Source: a virus. From it: a stretch of 64,000 nt of DNA. The position numbers and the translations under genes were made by a program. The notes below the pieces were generated by a model, which made no database searches, was not told where the DNA came from, and was given only the letters and a program-made list of their open reading frames with translations. The stretch lies in IMG/VR virus record IMGVR_UViG_3300025410_000672, positions 1-64,000 of that record. The stretch is one strand, 5' to 3'. This document shows positions 33,730 to 41,959 of the stretch, one piece after another. Position 1 is the stretch's first letter, and every line of letters starts with the position of its first letter.

Positions 33730-34155
33730 ATGAATCAGACATTAAATTATGCCCCACTTACACGATTTGCTGTAGGTTTTGAAGATTTATTCAGAGAAAT
33801 GGATAAACTTCACCTTAACAACACAAATGCAGCATATCCTCCATACAATATCGTAAGTATCGATGAGGATCGATTTTTAATCGAAATTGCTGTAGCAGGC
33901 TTTGCAGAAGACGAGTTAGATATTACTCTAGAAAGAGGTCAACTTGTTATAACAGGCAATAAATCAGAAGATGAGGAACCTCGCAATTTTGTTCATCGAG
34001 GCATTGCAACAAGAAATTTCACAAGAAATTTCCGATTAGCAAACTTTATCGAAGTTAATAATGCGAGCCTTAAAAATGGTCTTCTTGTAATAGAATTAAA
34101 AAGACTTATTCCTGAAGAAATGAAGCCTAAGAAAATTGCAATCGCTCATAAGTGA
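33730..34155 (+). CDS. Small heat-shock protein Hsp20
   Basis: The 141-aa protein has the alpha-crystallin domain: FEDLFREMD at the start, PPYNIV, IEIAVAGFAEDELDITLE, then FVHRGIATRNFTRNFRL and NGLLVIELKR. This is the IbpA class. It holds unfolded proteins for DnaK to refold. The start ATG 33730 is 8 bases after AGGAG; a longer frame from 33667 would cover the leader hairpins. Confidence 0.95.
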   Translation: MNQTLNYAPLTRFAVGFEDLFREMDKLHLNNTNAAYPPYNIVSIDEDRFLIEIAVAGFAEDELDITLERGQLVITGNKSEDEEPRNFVHRGIATRNFTRNFRLANFIEVNNASLKNGLLVIELKRLIPEEMKPKKIAIAHK

Positions 34156-34168
34156 TTGTACTATATAA

Positions 34169-34195
34169 GTGTAGGGGCAATACCGTCCCCTACAC
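34169..34195 (+). terminator. Strong 9-bp hairpin between hsp20 and clpS
   Basis: GTGTAGGGG and CCCCTACAC flank a 9-base loop. No T run follows; a GATAAATA late-type box comes next (34197-34204). It may be a terminator of reduced strength or a processing/stability element. Confidence 0.55.
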
Positions 34196-34223
34196 TGATA
34201 AATATAAAATGGTGAAAAATATA

Positions 34224-34523
34224 ATGACTGTTGTTGATCCTGTTGCTGTAGAAAAAACCAAGTTAAAAATTGAAGAACCTGGTTTTTATAAGGTTATTTT
34301 CTTAAATGACAATGTTACTCCTATGGAGTTTGTTGTTGAGATATTACAGAAAATCTTTAAACATGACTTAGAAACTAGCCAGAAGATTATGCTAACTGTA
34401 CACACCGAAGGATCTGCTGTAGCTGGTGTCTATACATATGAAATAGCCGAACAGAAAGGTGTTGAAAGTACTGTTCTTGCTCGAAATAATGGATTTCCTC
34501 TTCAAGTAAAAGTTGAAAAATAA
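34224..34523 (+). CDS. clpS: ClpS adaptor protein
   Basis: YKVIFLNDNVTPMEFVVEIL and the later HTEGSAVAGVYTYEIAEQK are the ClpS core, in 99 aa. ClpS hands N-degron proteins to ClpAP; the window also encodes two ClpP-like proteases. The ATG at 34224 is preferred (GGTGA before it); ATG 34209 is possible. The last base of its stop region overlaps the heme oxygenase ATG, so clpS leads the bilin operon. Confidence 0.93.
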   Translation: MTVVDPVAVEKTKLKIEEPGFYKVIFLNDNVTPMEFVVEILQKIFKHDLETSQKIMLTVHTEGSAVAGVYTYEIAEQKGVESTVLARNNGFPLQVKVEK

Positions 34524-35086
34524 TGAGTTTGAGAGAACTTACATTTGAAAGGCATAAAATTGCCGAAAGGCAAGAATTTGTAAAAGTTCTTTTCTCTGGA
34601 AATATTAATCCATTGTTTTATGCAACATTTCTAAAAAATCAACATCCTATGTATGAGTTTTTAGAAGTTAATGCAGATATAAATCGTGTCACAGAAGGAC
34701 TTTTTGATTATCACAGATCTTTCAAAATTCTAGAAGATTATTTAGAACTTTGGCCAGATGATGAAGATAACAAACCAACTATCCTTCCTGTAGTAAAAGA
34801 TTACCTAGATCATATTAAACATCTTTCTGCTACTGAACCTAGATTATTAATGGCTCATATCTACGTAAGACATATGGGAGACTTAGCAGGTGGACAAATG
34901 ATTGCTAAAAAAGTTCCAGGATCTGGAAAATTTTATCAATTTAAAGATCCTAATGCACTTAAATTAGCAATCAGAGAAAAACTCGACGATTCGTTATCTG
35001 AGGAAGCAAATACTTGTTTTGACTTTGCTATTAGAACGTTTAACGAATTAATGCTCTTAGATATACCAAAATATAACAATGAGTAA
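34523..35086 (+). CDS. Heme oxygenase (HO1 family)
   Basis: FERHKIAERQEFV carries the proximal histidine, and YVRHMGDLAGGQMI is the distal helix with its Gly hinge. At 187 aa it is slightly short but complete. The enzyme opens heme to biliverdin IXalpha, iron and CO using reduced ferredoxin. It overlaps the next gene, a bilin reductase, by 8 bases, so biliverdin is likely passed on. Iron release may be a second benefit. Confidence 0.93.
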   Translation: MSLRELTFERHKIAERQEFVKVLFSGNINPLFYATFLKNQHPMYEFLEVNADINRVTEGLFDYHRSFKILEDYLELWPDDEDNKPTILPVVKDYLDHIKHLSATEPRLLMAHIYVRHMGDLAGGQMIAKKVPGSGKFYQFKDPNALKLAIREKLDDSLSEEANTCFDFAIRTFNELMLLDIPKYNNE

Positions 35087-35759
35087 TGTTTGGCCCCGTC
35101 TTATAGAGATTCAAGATCTCTTCATAGATAAACTTAATAAAACAGGTTTAGAAATATTCGAACCAGGGATGGATCGATTTAATCAACCTGGTTGGGTTAA
35201 TAGAGTTTGGGGTAGTAGAAATTATCGTCGTGCTCATGTTGATGTTGTAGATGCTCGCGAAACTAAAGGGCTGTGGATGATGCATTGCTGTATCTTTCCA
35301 CATGTTGATAATAATGCTCCTATCTTTGGATATGATGTTGTAGCAGGTAAGAATAAGATCACAGGATGTTTCCATGATTTTTCAATTACAGATGATCCTA
35401 GTCATCCCTTAATAGAATGGTTTGGAAATGAAGTTAGTAAACTAACATGGCGTAAAAAAAGAGATCTTCCAGATTGGGCACAGCGCATCTTTAGTGAACA
35501 CATGATTGCTGCTGGTAATGTTTCTAAAGAAGATGAATTAGATCAAATCTTTGCTATGATTGAAAAGAATCTTTCACACTATTTAGAATGTGTAGGAGAA
35601 ACAAGCGGTACTACATTTAATAATGCAGAAGAACAAAACTATTACTGCGAAAATCAGAAGCAAAACCCGCATACTCCTAAGGTTATGTCTAGTTTAGGGC
35701 TAGATGAGGAAGATGTGAGAGTGTTCATACAGGACTGTTTGTTCCCTGAAATAGTATAA
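35079..35759 (+). CDS. pcyX: Ferredoxin-dependent bilin reductase (PcyA/PcyX family)
   Basis: The 226-aa protein follows the FDBR pattern: PGMDRFNQPGWVNRVWGSRNYRRAHVDVV at the start (read in parts), MHCCIFPHVDNNAPIFGYDVV, the loop GCFHDFS with the likely proton-donor Asp, RDLPDWAQRIFS, and the C-terminal FIQDCLFPEI. PcyX, known from phages thought to infect alphaproteobacteria, makes phycoerythrobilin from biliverdin. The exact product here cannot be told from sequence alone; the symbol reflects the operon context with HO1. Confidence 0.85.
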   Translation: MSNVWPRLIEIQDLFIDKLNKTGLEIFEPGMDRFNQPGWVNRVWGSRNYRRAHVDVVDARETKGLWMMHCCIFPHVDNNAPIFGYDVVAGKNKITGCFHDFSITDDPSHPLIEWFGNEVSKLTWRKKRDLPDWAQRIFSEHMIAAGNVSKEDELDQIFAMIEKNLSHYLECVGETSGTTFNNAEEQNYYCENQKQNPHTPKVMSSLGLDEEDVRVFIQDCLFPEIV

Positions 35760-35769
35760 ATATATCATC

Positions 35770-37248
35770 ATGAGATTTAGAGATTTTAACACCACTATTG
35801 TAGAAGAAAATCAAATTACTTCTAATCCTGTAGATCAGCTAAAAAATATATTACTATCAAATGAGCCCGGTAGTGCTCCATATAATTTTGCTCTTAATCT
35901 TTCTAAAAAAATAGCAAATATTATCAAATCTTCATCTTCAAAAAAACCTATTGATACACAAGAACCAGTTAATTCTCCTGAAGAGACTCCAGAAAAACCA
36001 GCATTAGAGGCATTAGGCGATTTTAATATTAGTAAAGAACCTAAATTACCTCCAGAACTCTACCTTCTTTATAAGCATATTCCAGAAGTAATGGAACTTA
36101 TCAATGCTAATCCAGAAGTAGCAAAAAAATTAAATGCGGCAAATAAAAAATATGGTAGAAAAGAATTTACAAGAGGAAAAACTACACAACAATCAATAAC
36201 AACACAATCACAACAAAATATTTTAGAGTTAACAAAAGAAATTGCAAATAGAGTTGGAATGGGTGGTAATGATTTTTGGATTAATACTTTAATTGGCCAA
36301 TTAACTCCACTAACTGACGACGAAAAGAAAACATTCTTATTAGCATGTAAAGGCGGACATGCCCTTAATTGGGCAGGTATGTTACAATCTGAACAAGGAA
36401 TGGTAGAAACTTATCTCGATAATAAAATTAAGCCTTTTTGGAAGAAGATATCTTCTGGAATTTATTCTATGCCTTTAGCAGCATCTGTAGGGGGCGGCCA
36501 ATCTGGAAATGGTGAAGCTATGGTTGCTATAATGGTTGGAGGTCGTAAGCCTGAAAAGGGAGATCTCGAGGTTAATGGGAAAAAATTTGAAGTAAAAGCA
36601 ACTCAAGCAGATATTAAATCAACTGGAAGTGTGCAAATTAACGAAGCTTGGTTAGAAGGTGATTCAACAAAAGCAACTGATGTTAAAAATGCGTTAGTTA
36701 AATGGCTTAAAGAAAATAAACTAGACAGATTAATTACAGAAAAATTAATTGCTGCGGCTGATTTTAGACCTCAAAAAATTAATGGTATGAATTTTATTCT
36801 TAGTAAACTCACTCGCACACAAGCAGTTAAACTCTTATTATCAATACACAGTACTGTATTTCCTGCTATAGCAAGTAAAAGACCGTCGGTATTAAAATAT
36901 TTTACATCAAAAATGTTGAAAAAAGGAAAAGTTCCTCAATTAGATATTGAAGACGTAAAAAAATATCAAGGTGGAATGGCAATCTTTGAATATGCTATGG
37001 GTAAACACGAAGCTAGAAACTTTTTATTTTTAAGTTCTGTAAAAGGTAGAACAGATATCGGATTTGTTATAACAATGGGCGCAAAATCAACTGTTATGAA
37101 AGCAACAACACCAGGAAGTCCTGTACAATTAAGTTCTGGGATCACTTTTCAAGGAAGTGGAATTAAAAAAGCCTCGCCCGGCATCAAATGTTTTATAGAA
37201 AGAACTGATGACGGATTTGATATGAAGATTAAAGAAGTTAATCAATAA
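35770..37248 (+). CDS. Candidate packaged PD-(D/E)XK-type nuclease
   Basis: It starts MRFRDFNTTIVEENQI, like a T4 capsid-targeting peptide. A Pro/Ser/Lys-rich linker precedes a helical region and, near residues 250-280, GNGEAMVAIMVGGRKPEKGDLEV followed by FEVKA. E...D...ExK is a restriction-endonuclease-fold active-site pattern. The rest has no recognised family. A TATAAATA box ends 7 bases before the ATG. Head packaging and nuclease activity are both inferences. Confidence 0.45.
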   Translation: MRFRDFNTTIVEENQITSNPVDQLKNILLSNEPGSAPYNFALNLSKKIANIIKSSSSKKPIDTQEPVNSPEETPEKPALEALGDFNISKEPKLPPELYLLYKHIPEVMELINANPEVAKKLNAANKKYGRKEFTRGKTTQQSITTQSQQNILELTKEIANRVGMGGNDFWINTLIGQLTPLTDDEKKTFLLACKGGHALNWAGMLQSEQGMVETYLDNKIKPFWKKISSGIYSMPLAASVGGGQSGNGEAMVAIMVGGRKPEKGDLEVNGKKFEVKATQADIKSTGSVQINEAWLEGDSTKATDVKNALVKWLKENKLDRLITEKLIAAADFRPQKINGMNFILSKLTRTQAVKLLLSIHSTVFPAIASKRPSVLKYFTSKMLKKGKVPQLDIEDVKKYQGGMAIFEYAMGKHEARNFLFLSSVKGRTDIGFVITMGAKSTVMKATTPGSPVQLSSGITFQGSGIKKASPGIKCFIERTDDGFDMKIKEVNQ

Positions 37249-37267
37249 TAAAATATACATATAATTT

Positions 37268-37275
37268 TATAAATA
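37268..37275 (+). promoter_or_regulatory. T4 late promoter box, perfect
   Basis: TATAAATA, identical to the T4 consensus, 23 bases before the endolysin ATG at 37299. It would drive the lysis cassette late in infection. Confidence 0.65.
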
Positions 37276-37298
37276 GCTGTACATAATTGGAGACAGCT

Positions 37299-37913
37299 AT
37301 GCAGATCACTAAAGATCAACTTGATAAAGCAATACCACTTGCTCGAGATGGCGATATAGAAAAATACTATCAGCCACTAGTTAATGCTATGAATAAATTC
37401 CAAATTAATACTAAATTAAGAATTGCTGCGTTTTTAGCAAACTTAGCACACGAAAGTGGTTCTTTACGTAATGTTGAAGAGAATCTTAATTATAGTTCTA
37501 ATAGATTAATGCAGGTTTTCCCACGTTATTTCAGAGGAAGAAACGTTTGGGCATATAATCATCATCCAGAAATGATTGCTAATGTTGTATATGCTGCTAG
37601 AATGGGAAATGGTGATTCAAGATCCGGAGACGGATGGAAATATAGAGGTCGAGGTTTTATACAATTAACAGGTAAAGCAAATTATGAAGAATTAGGAAAA
37701 GCAGTAGGACAGGATCTAGTTACTAATCCAGATTGGGTAGAAACTCCAGAAGGAGCATCAACAAGTGCTGCTTGGTTCTGGCAGTCACATGGTCTTAACG
37801 AACTTGCTGATCAAAATCGTTTAAGAGATATTACATTAAGAATTAATGGCGGATTGAACGGACAAGACGAACGTATCGCTTTCTTCAATCGCATTGAAAA
37901 AATATTAGGATAA
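37299..37913 (+). CDS. GH19-type endolysin
   Basis: AHESGSLRNVEENLNYS holds the two acidic residues of GH19 (Glu52 and one of Glu60/61), followed by AARMGNGDSRSGDGWKYRGR and FIQLTGKANYE. Length is 204 aa and there is no signal peptide, so a holin is needed. It cleaves the glycan of peptidoglycan for lysis. ATG 37299 is chosen because GGAG lies 7 bases upstream; the TTG at 37287 precedes that site. Confidence 0.93.
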   Translation: MQITKDQLDKAIPLARDGDIEKYYQPLVNAMNKFQINTKLRIAAFLANLAHESGSLRNVEENLNYSSNRLMQVFPRYFRGRNVWAYNHHPEMIANVVYAARMGNGDSRSGDGWKYRGRGFIQLTGKANYEELGKAVGQDLVTNPDWVETPEGASTSAAWFWQSHGLNELADQNRLRDITLRINGGLNGQDERIAFFNRIEKILG

Positions 37914-37924
37914 AGGAGTGTGAA

Positions 37925-38404
37925 ATGTTTGGTTTTCTAAGCGGTATGGGAGCAAGAATAGTAACGATCCTAGTTGTTCTAGTATTACTAATTGCTGCCT
38001 TTTTTTATGTAAAAAGTTTACAATCTAGCCTAGAGGCTGCTAAAGCAGAACAGGCTAGATTAGTTGATGTTGTTAGTTCACAAAAATTAGCAATGGATCA
38101 ACTTAAAATGGATATTACTAGAATGAATAATATTCAAACAGAATATGGTAAAAAAGTCAGCGATTTTGACAACAAAGTTAAAGATATTTCTGACAAGTTC
38201 AATAAAGATAAAAATGGAAAACCTAGAGATTTTGGAAAGGATATTGCTACTCATCCAGATGCAATGGAATTATCAATTAACAGAGCAACAATAGATGCTC
38301 ATCGTTGTAATGAATTAATAACAGGATCACCACTAACAAAAGATGAACTATCAGGTAAAGTTAAAAATTCGATATGCCCAGAACTATTAGGAGGCAAGAG
38401 ATGA
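37925..38404 (+). CDS. Inner-membrane spanin subunit (Rz-like)
   Basis: One N-terminal membrane helix (VTILVVLVLLIAAFFYV) and a long periplasmic coiled coil (LEAAKAEQARLVDVV...) with two late Cys (HRCNEL, NSICPEL) are the i-spanin layout. It follows the endolysin and overlaps the o-spanin gene by ATGA. With its partner it bridges and fuses inner and outer membranes at lysis. Confidence 0.8.
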   Translation: MFGFLSGMGARIVTILVVLVLLIAAFFYVKSLQSSLEAAKAEQARLVDVVSSQKLAMDQLKMDITRMNNIQTEYGKKVSDFDNKVKDISDKFNKDKNGKPRDFGKDIATHPDAMELSINRATIDAHRCNELITGSPLTKDELSGKVKNSICPELLGGKR

Positions 38405-38733
38405 ATAAAGTTTTAATAATAATGTCTGCTCTAGGATTAGCAGCATGTAATAGCACAACAATGATTAAACCAGAAATTCAAAATCGTCCTAATATTGTTC
38501 TTCCACAAGTACGTCCGGTTGAGCAATTACCAGTTAAATGGACTGTACTTACTCGTAAGAACATGGAATCAAAGTTAAAGGCATTAGAAGCAAATGGAGG
38601 TACTGCTACATTCATTGCTACTACTCCTGAAGGATATAAGAATCTAAGTCTTAATGCTGCTGAACTTCGTCGTTATATCGAAGAACAAAATGCTAAAATG
38701 GACGCATTAGAGAAATATTACGAAGGACAATAA
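38401..38733 (+). CDS. Outer-membrane spanin lipoprotein (Rz1-like)
   Basis: A short lipoprotein signal with lipobox LGLAAC (Cys16) leads a Pro-containing segment (NIVLPQVRPVEQLPVKW) and a charged C-terminal helix. Start ATG 38401 lies in the ATGA overlap with the Rz-like gene. The pairing with an i-spanin supports the role. It is longer (110 aa) than classic Rz1. Confidence 0.75.
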   Translation: MNKVLIIMSALGLAACNSTTMIKPEIQNRPNIVLPQVRPVEQLPVKWTVLTRKNMESKLKALEANGGTATFIATTPEGYKNLSLNAAELRRYIEEQNAKMDALEKYYEGQ

Positions 38734-39273
38734 ATGTCAAAAGATGTAACATGCCCTGATCCATCTGCTACTGCTGATACTGTAGCAGATGCTACAAAAG
38801 AAGTTGTTCACAAAGCAACTGAACATCCAATTTGGCAACAATTACTTACAACTATAGCAGCAAAGCCTGAAGACTTTGTTATGTGGTTTTTATTAATTGT
38901 GTTAATGACTATGTTTACGTTTTTAATATGGTCATGGCATAGAAGTAAAACAAACAAATTTGATTTGGAAGATTTAGTTTGTATAGATGGTAAACTTAAC
39001 GAAAGCAAGATGAATCGATTTGTTGCTTTCGTTATTAGTACTTGGGGATTTATATATCTACTTGTTACTAAACAATTTACAGAATGGTTTTTTATGGGAT
39101 ATATGGGTGCTTGGGTAAGTAATGCTTTATTAGCAACATATCTTCGTCAACGTGATAAAGAAATTGATCAGAACTATCAATTACAATTGGCAAAAGCACA
39201 AGCAGATAATCCAAATATAGTTACAGATCCTACTGCCAATTTACCAGCAAATGATCAAGGTAATACAGGTTGA
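38734..39273 (+). CDS. Membrane protein of the lysis cassette (candidate holin)
   Basis: Directly after the o-spanin stop. Hydrophobic segments occur at about 48-67 and 94-135 (VMWFLLIVLMTMFTFLIW; FVAFVISTWGFIYLLV; MGYMGAWVSNALLATYL), with soluble ends. Holin function is inferred from position and topology only. Its TGA stop is part of the TTGACA of the IF-1 promoter. Confidence 0.5.
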   Translation: MSKDVTCPDPSATADTVADATKEVVHKATEHPIWQQLLTTIAAKPEDFVMWFLLIVLMTMFTFLIWSWHRSKTNKFDLEDLVCIDGKLNESKMNRFVAFVISTWGFIYLLVTKQFTEWFFMGYMGAWVSNALLATYLRQRDKEIDQNYQLQLAKAQADNPNIVTDPTANLPANDQGNTG

Positions 39274-39298
39274 CAAATAAATCTTAATACATTATTAT
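39270..39298 (+). promoter_or_regulatory. Sigma70-type promoter for IF-1
   Basis: TTGACA (39270-39275), 17 bases and TATTAT (39293-39298). The -35 contains the upstream stop codon. Confidence 0.7.
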
Positions 39299-39323
39299 TA
39301 ACCTAACTAAGGAGAATATAACA

Positions 39324-39344
39324 GTGAGTCATATAAATGGCTAA
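39324..39344 (+). CDS. Possible 6-codon upstream mini-ORF overlapping the IF-1 start
   Basis: The AAGGAG at 39309-39314 is ideally spaced (9 bases) for GTG 39324 but 22 bases from the IF-1 ATG. The frame reads GTG-AGT-CAT-ATA-AAT-GGC-TAA, and its stop falls just after the IF-1 ATG. This geometry suggests coupled re-initiation; chance is possible. Confidence 0.35.
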   Translation: MSHING

Positions 39345-39555
39345 AGAAGAGTTGATTGAGTTAATGGGTACAGTTACTGAAGTATTACCCAATAGTATGT
39401 ATAGAGTTACCGTTAAAGAAAATGGACATGTAGTTCTTGCTTACGGTAGTGGAAAGATAAGACAAAACAAGATCAAAATACTTGAAGGTGATGTTGTTAC
39501 ATTAGAAATGAGTCCCTATGATTTAGAAAAGGGCAGAATCAAGTATAGACATTAA
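39337..39555 (+). CDS. infA: Translation initiation factor IF-1
   Basis: A complete 72-aa IF-1: [20 protein letters not shown] at the start, [34 protein letters not shown] and the C-terminal [14 protein letters not shown]. It is an S1/OB-fold protein that binds the A site of the 30S subunit. Usual HISGKMR reads YGSGKIR here. With bS21, RimK, tmRNA and tRNAs it points to phage control of translation. It lacks a well-spaced ribosome site of its own. Confidence 0.95.
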   Translation: MAKEELIELMGTVTEVLPNSMYRVTVKENGHVVLAYGSGKIRQNKIKILEGDVVTLEMSPYDLEKGRIKYRH

Positions 39556-39562
39556 ATAACTA

Positions 39563-40381
39563 ATGCTACCTTTACCATATCATAACGAAACTGAGGGAAC
39601 TCGTATATTTCAGAGTTTCCAAAAATTCTTTAACAAAGAAGTTACACCTAAGCAGGTGGTTTCTCATCTCAGAAAAATTGTAGGTCCAAATGTTGTAATA
39701 ACAACACAAAAGAGTACAAATGTTGAGAATAATGATTTAAATCTTAATGCTTATTATGATCCTGACGAAGATGAACAAGAAGAAAAACCATTTGAAATAA
39801 TGGTGGTATTCCCAAAAGAAAACCCAAATGTCACTATGGATAAAGAGGGATGGCGTGAATTCGCCACGAAGGTCATAGACTTTCTCGAACACGAGATGAT
39901 ACATCAGGCTCAATATAGATCTCGTGAGTTTCGCCCTGGTAGGCAATATCGAAGCAGGCACACGGATCCAACCATTAAACAGAGTCAAGAATATCTGGGA
40001 AATCCGGACGAGATAGAAGCCTATGCGTATAATCTTAGTCGTGAGCTATTGAGAAAAACTAATAATGACTATGATCGCACAATGCGTCTGCTAAAAAACT
40101 TTAGTCAAACTGCTATGACAAAGGACCAAGCAGGTCGACTGCTTAGTCCTAATCTTTCTGCTTACTTCAAAGATTTTAATTATGATACAACTCATCCAGT
40201 TCTTAAAAATCTTATGAAAAAGACTTATCAATTTGTTCAACAGCAAATGAAACAAAAGCAGAGAGAAGCCCGTGTTGCCGAACGCAACTCACAAATCGAA
40301 CGAGAGACGGAACGAGTAAAAGAGAGTCTTGAACGACTTGACAAAGAGTTTGGATCATCATATACTATTATAGTAGAATAG
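39563..40381 (+). CDS. HExxH metalloprotease-like protein
   Basis: LEHEMIHQAQY near residue 110 is a zinc HExxH motif, with PDEIEAYAY downstream offering a third ligand of the gluzincin sort. The C-terminal 70 residues form a charged coiled coil. There is no leader. A virion or maturation protease role is possible but not shown. Confidence 0.6.
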   Translation: MLPLPYHNETEGTRIFQSFQKFFNKEVTPKQVVSHLRKIVGPNVVITTQKSTNVENNDLNLNAYYDPDEDEQEEKPFEIMVVFPKENPNVTMDKEGWREFATKVIDFLEHEMIHQAQYRSREFRPGRQYRSRHTDPTIKQSQEYLGNPDEIEAYAYNLSRELLRKTNNDYDRTMRLLKNFSQTAMTKDQAGRLLSPNLSAYFKDFNYDTTHPVLKNLMKKTYQFVQQQMKQKQREARVAERNSQIERETERVKESLERLDKEFGSSYTIIVE

Positions 40382-40405
40382 AAATCCAAACATAGGAAAA
40401 TCCGA

Positions 40406-41167
40406 ATGTCCGTTACCGGTGTTGAAATTAGCGAGTTTGAAACTCTTGAAGTTCTTGCGGCTGCTATTGCTGCTTTCGAACACAATAAAGGCTACATCAA
40501 ACATAACGAACCAACATTTATATACGATGACGCACATATTACCAAATATGCTAATAAAGAAATTCTAAGATATCACTTTATGGTTGATTACTACGGTAAT
40601 AATGGTAATAAACCTCCTGTTATTAAAGTCTCTGATGAACATAGAGAAAAAGCAAAAGAAATTCGTGAATATACTAAAAAAGAAATCTTTAATCTCCTAA
40701 ACAATAAACATGGTTATACAACTGACCTATATACTATTCTTAATAACGAGTATGCAGGAGCAAATAAGTTTGGATGGATTGCTTCTGCTCCGCTCTATTT
40801 CCAAAACGGTAAAAATAAAGATTTATATAAAGAAAAATTAAACAGTATTCAAAGTAACTATGTTGGTGCTATAGGTGGCAAGGTATTTTTAAAAGATTTT
40901 GAAATTATTAAAAATAATAAGAGTAATAATTTTCCAGGATGTGTTGTTCAAGGTATTTGTGAAGGAAACTTGTTTCTATTCTTTTCATCACACGATTGGA
41001 GTGGATTTAAGGTTGGTGACAAAGTTAATATCGAAGGCAAAGTAAAAGATCACGTTTTAGAACAAAATACAATCCCTATGACTAAATTAAACAGAGTCTA
41101 CGAAAGGACACAGAATGGCAGTAGAAGGACAATACGGACAGTCAGTGACAGTGACTTGTTCCGATAA
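40406..41167 (+). CDS. Hypothetical protein with OB-like C-terminus
   Basis: The 253-aa protein has a mixed N-terminal region (TFIYDDAHITKYANKEILRYHF) and a C-terminal beta segment (FSSHDWSGFKVGDKVNIEGKV) resembling an OB fold that could bind single strands. AGGAAAA precedes the ATG. It overlaps the next gene by 53 bases. Function unknown. Confidence 0.5.
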   Translation: MSVTGVEISEFETLEVLAAAIAAFEHNKGYIKHNEPTFIYDDAHITKYANKEILRYHFMVDYYGNNGNKPPVIKVSDEHREKAKEIREYTKKEIFNLLNNKHGYTTDLYTILNNEYAGANKFGWIASAPLYFQNGKNKDLYKEKLNSIQSNYVGAIGGKVFLKDFEIIKNNKSNNFPGCVVQGICEGNLFLFFSSHDWSGFKVGDKVNIEGKVKDHVLEQNTIPMTKLNRVYERTQNGSRRTIRTVSDSDLFR

Positions 41168-41360
41168 TGGAAAATCACAAATAGCAGAAGTATTAAAATT
41201 TCAAGAAGGACAAAGACTAATAGTAAGTCTTAATCGAACTATTCGCATGGAAATGGTATACAATCCCCGTAGTAAGTTGTATATTGCTAATCAAAGTGGC
41301 CTAGAATTTGTTTCTAGTGGTCCTAATTTTATTCAACGTGCGGAGGTTAAAAGACGCTAA
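41115..41360 (+). CDS. Hypothetical beta-rich protein, 81 aa
   Basis: It starts inside the previous gene after GAAAGGA and ends on the ClpP ATG (TAATG overlap). Mostly short strands ([38 protein letters not shown]). Probably translated together with ClpP; function unknown. Confidence 0.5.
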   Translation: MAVEGQYGQSVTVTCSDNGKSQIAEVLKFQEGQRLIVSLNRTIRMEMVYNPRSKLYIANQSGLEFVSSGPNFIQRAEVKRR

Positions 41361-41959
41361 TGGCATTAGTTCCAGTTGTTATTGAAAAAGAATCAGGCGG
41401 TGAACGCTCTTATGATATCTATAGTCGTTTGCTTAAAGATCGTATCATTATGCTCGAAGGAGAAGTTGGCGATCACATGAGTGGAGTAATTTGTGCTCAA
41501 TTACTCTTCCTCGAAAGTCAAAATAGTAAAGATATCTATATGTACATTAATAGTCCCGGTGGATCAGTTACTTCTGGTATGGCTATCTACGATACAATGC
41601 AATTCATTAAACCAGATGTTGTTACTATTGCTATGGGACAAGCATGTTCGATGGGTTCACTATTAGCACAAGCAGGTGCTCCAGGTAAAAGACTTATACT
41701 TCCACATGCTCGTCACATGATACATCAACCAAGTGGCGGAGCAAGAGGACAGGCAACTGATATCCAAATTCAGGCACGTGAGATACAAAAGATGAAAGAA
41801 TATCTCACAAATATCTACGTTAAACATAATTCGCAAAGTAAACTATATGATGAACTTGCTGCTGATATGGAACGTGATTATTTCATGAGTGCCGCAGAAG
41901 CAGTTGCTTATGGTCTTGCTGATCGTGTTATTGAAAAAAGGGAAGAAGCCGTTGAATAA
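41360..41959 (+). CDS. clpP: ATP-dependent Clp protease proteolytic subunit
   Basis: A near-canonical 199-aa Clp[20 protein letters not shown], active serine in [11 protein letters not shown], histidine in [20 protein letters not shown] and aspartate in MERDYFMS. It forms the protease barrel used by ClpA/ClpX. ClpS and a tmRNA are also phage-encoded, but no Clp ATPase is in the window, so host ClpA/X would be the partner. Confidence 0.95.
   Translation: MALVPVVIEKESGGERSYDIYSRLLKDRIIMLEGEVGDHMSGVICAQLLFLESQNSKDIYMYINSPGGSVTSGMAIYDTMQFIKPDVVTIAMGQACSMGSLLAQAGAPGKRLILPHARHMIHQPSGGARGQATDIQIQAREIQKMKEYLTNIYVKHNSQSKLYDELAADMERDYFMSAAEAVAYGLADRVIEKREEAVE

Noticed and set aside
34523-35759. Reading the bilin genes as evidence for a cyanobacterial host
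   Set aside because: PmoC, alphaproteobacterial tmRNA and ROSE elements point elsewhere, and no photosystem genes are present in this window.
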